This document shows positions 1-7,674 of a DNA stretch of 64,000 bases, in pieces. Position 1 is the first letter of the stretch; each line of letters opens with the position of its first letter. The translations under genes and the position numbers were made by a program. The notes below the pieces were generated by a model, which worked only from the letters and a program-made list of their open reading frames with translations, had not been told where the DNA came from and did not search any database. Source of the DNA: Paenibacillus silagei (GTDB taxonomy: Bacteria > Bacillota > Bacilli > Paenibacillales > Paenibacillaceae). Where the stretch lies: assembly GCF_017874735.1 (NCBI RefSeq), contig NZ_JAGGLV010000022.1, forward strand, positions 62,001 through 126,000. The letters run 5' to 3'.

Positions 1-239
1 AACGCCTGCGGTACCCAGATCACGGTGGAATCATACAAATCGTCCATACTCTTGAACGCAATCGACAGCTTCAGCAGGATCGGATACAGAATGACGAACG
101 ATATGCCGAAGACCAGCACAAAACGGGCGATCACCCACAACCATTTTTTCGAAAATTCCACCCAATAGGCGGCCGAAGCCAGCCGGTTCAGCTGCTCTTT
201 CTTAGAGCGGTGCGGCATTGCTGCGGTCTCTGTCTTCAT
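1..239 (-). CDS. Carbohydrate ABC transporter permease, MalG type (partial, runs off left edge)
   Basis: Only the first 79 codons are visible, and the 3' end lies outside the window. The start is ATG at 239 behind AAGGAGGAGC. A basic N-terminal tail of about 35 residues is followed by a hydrophobic first membrane segment, then a segment containing AFKSMDDLYDS, the usual pattern of MalG-like sugar permeases just after membrane helix 1. It lies 22 nt downstream of the MalF-type permease at 262-1161 and is the last visible gene of the nine-gene operon. The pair would form the second importer channel of the cluster. The EAA loop that would confirm the family lies outside the window. Confidence 0.8.
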   Translation of the reverse strand, partial: MKTETAAMPHRSKKEQLNRLASAAYWVEFSKKWLWVIARFVLVFGISFVILYPILLKLSIAFKSMDDLYDSTVIWVPQA

Positions 240-261
240 GAATGCTCCTCCTTCCAAGCCG

Positions 262-1161
262 CTAGTCTTGATAAAAGACTTTACGTGAGATCAGCGCCGT
301 CGTTACCCACAACAGCAGCGCGATGATAGCAAAATACATCCAGGACATGGCTGCGCTCAGCCCAAAATTGAAGCTCTTGAACGCTGTATCCACCACCATC
401 CGGCTGGTCTGGTCGCTGATGAAGCTGTCGATGATGGTATAGACCAGATTCGTCAGGATCAGCGGGCCGATCATCGGAAACGTAATTTTCCAGAACGCCT
501 CATAGCCTGTGGAGCCTTCAATCTTCGCCGCCTCATACAGGGAAGGGGAGATCGATTGCAGCCCCGCCAAAAAGATCAGAATCTGCACGCCCGATTGGCT
601 GACAATCTCATAGATCCGGCTCACCGCTCCAGTCAGATACTGCACCACGGTGGGGCTCAGACCGGATTCGATCAGCAGCGTGGTCAGCTCCAGATTCTTG
701 ATCACCGACAGGCCTCCGCCCGTGGAATCACTGGCGCTGCGCACAACAGACTGCATCAGATCCCCGTTCTCAATGCTGGCAATAATGCCCGAGGCCAGAA
801 TGACCGGCAGGAAGAAGATGGCCCGGGCCAGCACCCTGCCATGGAACTTCTGATTGAGCAGCACGGCGAAAAACAGGCTGAAAATCAGAATAAGCGGGGT
901 GTTCAGCACGATATTCATCACGGATTCCGTTAATGTCCGGACATAGGATTCATGGGAGAACAGCGCCTCCCGGAAGTTCGCGAGTCCGATATACTTCAGC
1001 GTGAAGCCTTCATCATTGACCTGCAGGTTACTGAGGCTGAACCGCAGGGAAGACAGCAGCGGCGTCAGGAACAGGAAGCAGAAGCCCGCGAACCAGGGAA
1101 GAATAAAGTACAGGCCGTAATATCTGTTTTTTTGCTCCAGGGACAGCTTCTTAAGCTTCAT
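262..1161 (-). CDS. Carbohydrate ABC transporter permease, MalF type
   Basis: This 299-residue protein has about six membrane helices. Near residues 211-230 it carries the EAA loop (EAAKIEGSTGYEAFWKITFP) that docks onto the transporter ATPase. The length fits MalF/UgpA/LplB-type permeases. Its ATG overlaps the TAA of the DUF5696 gene by one base (TAATG), so translation is probably coupled. With the following MalG-type gene it should form one of two permease heterodimers in this operon. No ATPase gene is in the cluster; in Bacillales such importers commonly share an MsmX-like ATPase, which is inferred here. The substrate is unknown. Confidence 0.9.
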   Translation of the reverse strand: MKLKKLSLEQKNRYYGLYFILPWFAGFCFLFLTPLLSSLRFSLSNLQVNDEGFTLKYIGLANFREALFSHESYVRTLTESVMNIVLNTPLILIFSLFFAVLLNQKFHGRVLARAIFFLPVILASGIIASIENGDLMQSVVRSASDSTGGGLSVIKNLELTTLLIESGLSPTVVQYLTGAVSRIYEIVSQSGVQILIFLAGLQSISPSLYEAAKIEGSTGYEAFWKITFPMIGPLILTNLVYTIIDSFISDQTSRMVVDTAFKSFNFGLSAAMSWMYFAIIALLLWVTTALISRKVFYQD

Positions 1162-3737
1162 TATGGCTGCTCACCTCCTACCCGGTAATTCCGTCCGTCT
1201 ATGGTTACTCCGCCCACAGTCACCGGTGCACGGTTATAATTCACTATAATTGCGGTACCCGCTTCATAGGTCGTCTGATAGACACCGGCCGCAAGCTTCT
1301 TATGCTCCTTGATCGTCTGGGACTGGACACTCTTCAGTACACTGCTCAATGCCTGATACTGCCCGGCTGCCTGATCAATCCAGCTGCGGTAATCCGCCGA
1401 GTAGAGCCGGTCGAATCCCGTCATTTTAATCGCGGAAGGATCTGCATAGAACCAGGTATAATAAGGTGCGCTCCCGGTCTCCAGCGCCTTCAGCAGGCTG
1501 AGTGATGCATCCTGATCGTCAGCCATATTCCAGGCGGTTCCGGCATATTGCAGATAGCCGTGGTACACCATCTGGAAGAAGGGGATGCTCTCATCCGTAA
1601 TATTGAACCCGCTGCTCTGCATGGGCGCAGCCACTATATGACGGGCGAAGGGCGCCGCGTACGCATTGCCGCCTTCCACCATCAAGCGGGGCACCGAGCT
1701 GCTCATGCGCTCCAGCTGCTCCTTGACGATTCCCTCGGCCCGCTGGCGGTCCACCAGATCCTCCGCATTGAAATCGGAATTTAACCCGCTGCCGAGATCC
1801 CGCAGGGACAAGCCGTCCACTCCAAGCGCTGCATAATCCCCGAGGAAGCCGTCTACCACACCCGGCAGTACCCGGGGGCTGACGACATAACCGGAGGGCT
1901 GCTTCACATCCAGCTTCAGCATGGAGAAGTCGAAGGGGTACGTATGCGCCAGCTTGCCCGTAATCAGCCGGGAGGCCTGTGATTTGCGTAAGCCCTTGGC
2001 TTCCGGGAAGGTCTGCAGGAACGAAGCATCGGGATACAGTGTAATTCCCTTATCCTGTGCGTAAGACTGCAGCTCCTGAAGCCCTTTTGCCCCGCCAAGC
2101 TTGCTGTCCACCGATACGCCCTTCGGGTAATTATGGTTGATGCCGCCATTGAACCATCCGGTATACCGCAGTTGAATGTCCCCGATCCCCTTCTCCTGCA
2201 TCTGCTCCAGAATGACCTCGGCCTCCTTGAAGGAAGTAAGCGGCTCATAAGCACTGTAAGGAATGCCCAGGAAGAATTTCTTCTTCGGAATGCCGCCGAT
2301 CAATTCCAGGTAGAAGGGAACGTCCTCTGCATCTTCCAGCCTTGCCATCCCGGTATGTTCGATTAAGTACTCCCGGTATTGCGCGGCCATGCCTGAATAG
2401 CTGGCTTCTTCCTGATCAAGGAAGCTGTATGCTACAGTGATATCTCCGGGGAAAATACCTGCCTGAAATTGCTTCACCGTACTGGAGCGCCAGCCGTTGG
2501 TCAGCGTCACTTCCTCCAGACTGCCCAGCGTATAGCTGGAGAAGACATAGTTATACTGATTCAGCCGCCCGCTGACGTCTGCCTCCACGGCTGCAACCGC
2601 ATCTCCGCTCTCGATCACCGCCAGGAAGCCGCGGTCCTGAACCTTCATGCCGAATACAGGCAGCCGTGCGGTCTCCTCCTTCTGCACTTGCCCCAGCTGG
2701 GTCAGCGCAGCATCCGGCCCGTACATCGCGGTACGGTAAGGGGTTGCATAGAGCTTGTTATTATTGAAGTGTATCAGCGACCCGGAGCCGTCAGGCACCA
2801 GGCTGTAGCCTTCATCCTTCGTCCCGCTCGCCCCAAAAAACGGAAGCAGCGACAAACTCTGAATATGCATATTATCCGGATAACGGACCTTATCGCCCGG
2901 GATGCTTACCCGCAGCAGCTTCCCGTCCAGCCGGTATTCCAGGGGAAGCGTCACCAGAGAGGCTCCGTCCTCCTCTTCACCGTAGGCCGCCTTATCGATG
3001 GCGATTTGCGCCTCATCATAGCCGATCTGCCCGAACAGGGAGGTCACCTTCTTCAGCCCCACTCCCTTGAAGGAGGTATCCCTTCTTTCATACCGCTTGT
3101 TCGGCTCATCGTACCTGAACCGCTTCTCAATCTCCTTCTTGTCACTGTCCTTCTCAAGGCGCCCGATGATCAGGGTACGGAAGCGTTCTTCACTGATGTA
3201 TTTGGGAATGCCGTCGATATTGCTCTTGACCTCCCCCAGCGTGTACACGATATTCAGGCTGTCGCCCGATTCCTCGATGGTGAACTGGCTGCTCTGCACA
3301 CTGTGGGTGTAGTTGTCGTAGTTCATCAGATTGCCCTTGCTGTCATAATAGGTCAGCTCCACCTGCACATTCAGCTTGGATTTGTTATATCCAGTGGCGA
3401 CAGCATCCTGTTCGCGGTCCTGCGGGTTAGAATACCAGAGCGCTCCGCTCTTCTTATCCTTAACGGCGATCTCCGTGGTCATCTGATTCAGATACAGGGT
3501 CAGATATTCATTGTCCAGTGCCTCCTTCATGTCTGCGGATAGCTCCGGCGATTTCGGGGTCGGGGTGTCCTGCACGCTCTGCGCTGAGGATTGTATCGCT
3601 GCTTCGGATGGTCTCGCTGCTTCAGACTGTACCGCCGATTCAGCTTCAGGTGCGGATTCGGCCAAGTCCGCGTACGGCAGGACGGCTGCGCCGCTGAGCA
3701 TAAGCACAATTGCAATGATGGTTAGCTTCTTCTTCAA
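1161..3737 (-). CDS. Large exported DUF5696-type protein, possibly glycosidase-like
   Basis: The start is TTG at 3737, behind AAAGGAGGAGCC and directly before a lysine-rich signal peptide (residues 1-28). The mature protein is about 830 residues with no membrane anchor that I can see. Residues about 30-70 are a Ser/Ala/Glu/Pro-rich linker. A mostly beta N-terminal half follows. The second half (about 480-800) has short hydrophobic strands ending in acidic or aromatic motifs (RYTGWFNGG, LYPDASF, GLSLRDLG, RLMVEGGNAYA), a layout like TIM-barrel glycoside hydrolases. I recall this family as DUF5696 in Paenibacillus. Enzymatic activity is inference. It sits between the Yip1-like gene and the second permease pair. 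Confidence 0.7.
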   Translation of the reverse strand: MKKKLTIIAIVLMLSGAAVLPYADLAESAPEAESAVQSEAARPSEAAIQSSAQSVQDTPTPKSPELSADMKEALDNEYLTLYLNQMTTEIAVKDKKSGALWYSNPQDREQDAVATGYNKSKLNVQVELTYYDSKGNLMNYDNYTHSVQSSQFTIEESGDSLNIVYTLGEVKSNIDGIPKYISEERFRTLIIGRLEKDSDKKEIEKRFRYDEPNKRYERRDTSFKGVGLKKVTSLFGQIGYDEAQIAIDKAAYGEEEDGASLVTLPLEYRLDGKLLRVSIPGDKVRYPDNMHIQSLSLLPFFGASGTKDEGYSLVPDGSGSLIHFNNNKLYATPYRTAMYGPDAALTQLGQVQKEETARLPVFGMKVQDRGFLAVIESGDAVAAVEADVSGRLNQYNYVFSSYTLGSLEEVTLTNGWRSSTVKQFQAGIFPGDITVAYSFLDQEEASYSGMAAQYREYLIEHTGMARLEDAEDVPFYLELIGGIPKKKFFLGIPYSAYEPLTSFKEAEVILEQMQEKGIGDIQLRYTGWFNGGINHNYPKGVSVDSKLGGAKGLQELQSYAQDKGITLYPDASFLQTFPEAKGLRKSQASRLITGKLAHTYPFDFSMLKLDVKQPSGYVVSPRVLPGVVDGFLGDYAALGVDGLSLRDLGSGLNSDFNAEDLVDRQRAEGIVKEQLERMSSSVPRLMVEGGNAYAAPFARHIVAAPMQSSGFNITDESIPFFQMVYHGYLQYAGTAWNMADDQDASLSLLKALETGSAPYYTWFYADPSAIKMTGFDRLYSADYRSWIDQAAGQYQALSSVLKSVQSQTIKEHKKLAAGVYQTTYEAGTAIIVNYNRAPVTVGGVTIDGRNYRVGGEQP

Positions 3738-3755
3738 AGCCTGGCTCCTCCTTTC

Positions 3756-4379
3756 TTATCCGCGAAGTGAAAGCTCCTGGTAGACGGTGTAGACAAAACT
3801 GACAATTTGCTGGATCAGATTGAAGAACAGCAGGCCCAGGAAGATGATAATGCCCACCACAGCCAGCGTCAGCAGCATGGTTGTAATCGTTTTGAGTACC
3901 GTGTACTGATGAACCGTCATGGTCCCGATGAACAAGAGCCACACGAACCACAGCGTGGCCAGAGCATCCAGCAAATGATAGAAGGAAGCCTCCCGCAGTG
4001 TAATCACGTTGCTGAGCAGGATATTGGGGATGTTGATCAGAATCAGCGGAAGCAGGGCGTAGCCTGTCGTAATGACGATCTCCGCGAACTTCCCCTCCCC
4101 GTCCATCAGCGTCGTCAGCGACCAGTTCGCCAGGCACCAGAGCAGGAACGGGAAAATAATATACTTGAGCTCATTGATGCTGTTCAGTTCAAGCGGGTGA
4201 TTATAATTGACCACATAGCCCACATACTGGCGCTTCACGATCATGGTCAGGGTAAGGGCGAGAAGAATGCCCAGTGCCATACGCAGCTTGCCCTTATTCT
4301 CGTATTTCAGATCCCAGAATCCGTCGAAGGGGTGCATTGCTACATGCAATGAATATTTAATGTCCTTAAGAAACGGCAT
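3756..4379 (-). CDS. Yip1-like polytopic membrane protein
   Basis: This 207-residue integral membrane protein has about five hydrophobic helices separated by short loops. Its N-terminus (HPFDGFWDLKYENKGKLRMA) resembles the start of bacterial Yip1/DUF1282-type proteins, where a cytoplasmic segment precedes the membrane bundle. The start overlaps the end of the NHL/TPR gene by 14 bp, and the DUF5696 gene begins 18 nt downstream, so it is firmly inside the transport operon. Its role is unknown. Being encoded between two exported proteins suggests that it assembles with or helps place them, which is inference only. Confidence 0.72.
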   Translation of the reverse strand: MPFLKDIKYSLHVAMHPFDGFWDLKYENKGKLRMALGILLALTLTMIVKRQYVGYVVNYNHPLELNSINELKYIIFPFLLWCLANWSLTTLMDGEGKFAEIVITTGYALLPLILINIPNILLSNVITLREASFYHLLDALATLWFVWLLFIGTMTVHQYTVLKTITTMLLTLAVVGIIIFLGLLFFNLIQQIVSFVYTVYQELSLRG

Positions 4380-5823
4380 CCTGAACCCTCCCTTCCTTTC
4401 TCGGCCGCTTCACCAGGCGGACGATCACATAGCCGCCCAGCAGCATGGCTATCATTCCGGTCATATAGATGCTGAAGTGATCGCGCATATACTCCCTGCG
4501 GTATTTCCCCAGTGCCTTGGAGTAATATTCACGGTCATTGCCCAGCTTCAGAAAGGTCATAGCCTCCTTGTATTCGCCTTGGCGGAGCAGAGATTTGCCG
4601 ATGCCAACATACGCCATCTCATAGTTGGCATCCAGCTTCAGCACCTCCCGCCACAGCTTCGCGGCTTCATCATGCTTGCCGGAGCTGTACAGGGTGTTGG
4701 CTTCATTCACCATGCTGCCGAACCGGGTCACCGTAAACTCGGTAATTCTCCCGAGATCACGGTCCAGCACATAAATCGCATTCTCATAGCTCTCCACCGC
4801 CGCCGGGTTCTTGAATGTGCCGAGCTGGCTGCCCAATTGGCCGATTACATATAGCAGCTTGCCGTCCTCATTGTAGGTGAAGATCCGCCCGCGCGTGGCG
4901 TCCAGTGCCCGGTAGACCCCGTTTCCGGTCACATCAATGTCAATGAAGGCGGAGCGGTCCTTACTCAGATCTCCGATCGGTGGAATCTCCCCGCCAACCC
5001 GCAGGACATCGATGCCGGAGGGATTCAGTCTTTTTATCGGAGAGAAGGTCTTCTTATCCACTGTAGTGGTATAGATGAAGCCATCTTCATCGACATCGGC
5101 ATTATTGAATTCCAGCGGAATGAACTGCACCATCTTCTCGCGCTGCTCCTTGGTCGATACCGACTTCCAGAACAGATCCACAGGATCAAACTGCACCTTG
5201 TTCGTGCCCATGAAGCCTGTGAACTGCCCGTCGCTGTCGAACTCGATCAGCCCTTCATAGACCCCTCTGCCGACCACATAGATGCGGCCTGCCTTATCAA
5301 CAATCACTTTCCGCGGAAAATACTCAAAACCCGCTCCGATCACATCCGCCTTCGGCGCTCCGATCTCCCGCACGAAGGTCCCTGTGCCGTCCAGCTCGAC
5401 CAGCCGCCCATTCTCCGTATCCGCCACGTAGATCCGGCCGGCGTCCGTAACGAAGAGACCTTCCGGGTTATTGAAGCTGTCCTTCTTCTCCCCGTTCCGG
5501 AAGCCTTCGATGACACGGAGTGTGTTCCACTCCTTATCCAGCACCACAATCCTCCCGTTCCCGGAATCAAGCACATAGAGCATCCCTTCCGCTGAGACAA
5601 ACAGGTCTCCCGGAGCGGTCCAGGCTCCCGTCCCTGCCTCCAGCCCGCTGATGGCCCTCGAAGGAAGATAAGCAATCGGCGACTGAACAGCGTCTCCCCA
5701 GTAGGAGTAGGTATATCCTTCATACGGCGCAGCCCGGGCCGGCCTAGGACACAGGCTCACAAGCAGCAGCACGGATACAAGCACCAGTATCGATGACTTT
5801 ATTCTCAACCCCAACGCCTCCAT
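4366..5823 (-). CDS. NHL-repeat beta-propeller with TPR and C-terminal membrane anchor
   Basis: The 485-residue protein starts with a signal peptide (residues 1-31, ending in a Pro/Ala-rich cleavage region). Residues about 65-370 contain repeated NHL-type blades such as LFVSAEGMLYVLDSGNGRIV and IYVADTENGRLVELD. A TPR hairpin pair follows at about 375-430 (SSGKHDEAAKLWREVLKLD, RQGEYKEAMTFLK). One membrane helix lies at about 447-468, followed by a basic cytoplasmic tail. This predicts an outward-facing binding propeller held in the membrane. The gene begins 4 nt after the MalG-type permease stop. It is probably a scaffold or sensor for the importer; I see no catalytic motif. Confidence 0.8.
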   Translation of the reverse strand: MEALGLRIKSSILVLVSVLLLVSLCPRPARAAPYEGYTYSYWGDAVQSPIAYLPSRAISGLEAGTGAWTAPGDLFVSAEGMLYVLDSGNGRIVVLDKEWNTLRVIEGFRNGEKKDSFNNPEGLFVTDAGRIYVADTENGRLVELDGTGTFVREIGAPKADVIGAGFEYFPRKVIVDKAGRIYVVGRGVYEGLIEFDSDGQFTGFMGTNKVQFDPVDLFWKSVSTKEQREKMVQFIPLEFNNADVDEDGFIYTTTVDKKTFSPIKRLNPSGIDVLRVGGEIPPIGDLSKDRSAFIDIDVTGNGVYRALDATRGRIFTYNEDGKLLYVIGQLGSQLGTFKNPAAVESYENAIYVLDRDLGRITEFTVTRFGSMVNEANTLYSSGKHDEAAKLWREVLKLDANYEMAYVGIGKSLLRQGEYKEAMTFLKLGNDREYYSKALGKYRREYMRDHFSIYMTGMIAMLLGGYVIVRLVKRPRKEGRVQDAVS

Positions 5824-5827
5824 CGCT

Positions 5828-6691
5828 TCAGTCCTTCATGCCGGACGAAGCCATCGTCTGAATCACATTGCTCTGTGACAGAATGAACGTCACAATCGGC
5901 ACGGTCATCATAATCACCGCTACCGCGGCTCCGACTCCTGCACGGGCGATCCCGCCCTGAATAATCTGGCCCATCGCGTAATGCAGCGTCTTGAGCTGCT
6001 CGCTGTAGATGAAGCTGCCCCCGTCCGTGCCCCATAGCATCTGCATCATCAGAATGAGCAGCGTCAGCCAGGCCGGCTTCACCAGCGGCATGACAACCTG
6101 CCAGAAGATGCGGTATTCACTTGCCCCGTCTATCTTCGCCGCCTCCAGCAGCGCATCCGGGATCTGCTCCATAAACTGCTTCATGAGATAGAGTCCCAGC
6201 GGATAGGCAAAGGCAGGAACGATAACCGCCTGGTAGGAGTCCATCCAGCCCAGAGCGGACATAATCATATAGTTCGGTATCGCGGTGACATGCGGCGAGA
6301 ACATCAGCGACAGGACAACCACGGTGAACAGCACCTTGGAGCCGCGGAATTTATGCTTCGCCAGCGGGTAAGCCGCCGCCGAGGCCAGCAGAATATGCCC
6401 GGCTGTACCGGCAGCGGTAATGAATACCGTGTTGAATATATATCTGGAGAACGGCACCCAGGAATTCTTCATCACCTGAAACAGATTGGCGAAGTTCTCA
6501 AGCGTGGCATTGCGTACAAACAGCGTAGGCGGGAAAATAAACAGCTCATCCAGCGGCTTGAACGCATTGTTAATGACATAAATTAACGGAACCGCCATGA
6601 ATGATCCGAATCCGGCCAGGGCCAGGAACAGCAGGGCGTCGACCTGCCAGGAACGGTTTACTTTTTTGTTCAGACGTATCGCCAGCTTCAT
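5828..6691 (-). CDS. Carbohydrate ABC transporter permease, MalG type
   Basis: This 287-residue protein has six predicted membrane helices. The EAA loop EAAKIDGASEYRIFWQVVMP sits near residues 184-203, where the ATPase docks. It belongs to the MalG/LplC-like half of sugar importers. The gene starts 5 nt after the stop of the MalF-type partner and ends 4 nt before the NHL gene. With the upstream gene it forms the first of two permease pairs in the operon. Confidence 0.92.
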   Translation of the reverse strand: MKLAIRLNKKVNRSWQVDALLFLALAGFGSFMAVPLIYVINNAFKPLDELFIFPPTLFVRNATLENFANLFQVMKNSWVPFSRYIFNTVFITAAGTAGHILLASAAAYPLAKHKFRGSKVLFTVVVLSLMFSPHVTAIPNYMIMSALGWMDSYQAVIVPAFAYPLGLYLMKQFMEQIPDALLEAAKIDGASEYRIFWQVVMPLVKPAWLTLLILMMQMLWGTDGGSFIYSEQLKTLHYAMGQIIQGGIARAGVGAAVAVIMMTVPIVTFILSQSNVIQTMASSGMKD

Positions 6692-6696
6692 CCCGC

Positions 6697-7662
6697 TTAT
6701 TCACCCACCCTCTTCAGCAGCTTTTGAACAATCAGATTGCTGCCCAGCATCATCACGAACAGCACGGTGGCAATCGCCGAGGCATAGCCCATCTCGAAGC
6801 GGATCGTACCGTAGTCCACCAGATGGGTTACAATCGTATGCGCCCCGTACTGCACACTCGGGAAGCCTGCCAGCGCCATAGCTACATCAGCAACTGCCAG
6901 CGACGCAGTGATCTGAATAACCGCGCCGAACATCAGCTGCGGGCGCATGGAAGGGAGCGTAATGAACCACAGCTCCTGCCAGCGGTTTTTGACACCGTCC
7001 ACAGCCCCTGCTTCATACAGCGTCTTGTCAACGGTCTGCAGTCCGGCGATGAAGGCCAGGAAGCTGGTCCCGAGGCTTAGCCAGAGCTGTACCAGCATGA
7101 TAATCCCCAGCATATACTTAGGGTCCTGCAGCCATTGGATCGGCTCATAAATTACGCCAAGCTGCATGAGAAGTCCGTTGATGATCCCGTAGGAGTCACT
7201 GGAGAAGATAATCTGCCAGATGAAGAATACATTCCCCGAGATCGACGGCGCAAAAAAGATCAGGGTCATAAACGCCCGCAGCTTGGGATTCAGCTCATTG
7301 ATCAGCCAGGCAAACAGAAAACAGGCGATATAGCTGACCGGTCCGGTAACGACCGAGAAAATCAGTGTATTCTTGACCCCGATCAGGAACACATCATCGT
7401 TCCAGAGCAGCTTGGAATAATTCTCCCAGCCGATCCAGCGCGGCATCTCCAGCATATTGAAGTGCGTGAAGCTGAAGATGATCGAAATCGCCACCGGCAG
7501 TACGGTAAACAACAGAAACAGCACCATATATGGAGCCAGCAGGACGTACAGGTGCTTATCCCGCCGCACATCCTTGCCGAACAATGCCCAGTAATTACGC
7601 AGCCCGGAAGGGGACAGCCGGGGCTGAATCAAGGGTTCGGCCGTATTTTTCACTTTCTGCAC
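6697..7662 (-). CDS. Carbohydrate ABC transporter permease, MalF/LplB type
   Basis: The start is GTG at 7662 behind GGGAGGG. The 321-residue protein has a cytoplasmic N-terminus of about 35 residues, then six membrane helices. Its EAA-type loop (EAGAVDGVKNRWQELWFITLP) lies near residue 215-235. It directly follows the CBM-fused solute-binding protein gene (12 nt gap) and precedes the MalG-type partner, so these three genes likely form one importer lacking its own ATPase. Confidence 0.92.
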   Translation of the reverse strand: MQKVKNTAEPLIQPRLSPSGLRNYWALFGKDVRRDKHLYVLLAPYMVLFLLFTVLPVAISIIFSFTHFNMLEMPRWIGWENYSKLLWNDDVFLIGVKNTLIFSVVTGPVSYIACFLFAWLINELNPKLRAFMTLIFFAPSISGNVFFIWQIIFSSDSYGIINGLLMQLGVIYEPIQWLQDPKYMLGIIMLVQLWLSLGTSFLAFIAGLQTVDKTLYEAGAVDGVKNRWQELWFITLPSMRPQLMFGAVIQITASLAVADVAMALAGFPSVQYGAHTIVTHLVDYGTIRFEMGYASAIATVLFVMMLGSNLIVQKLLKRVGE

Positions 7663-7674
7663 AAGAGTCCCTCC

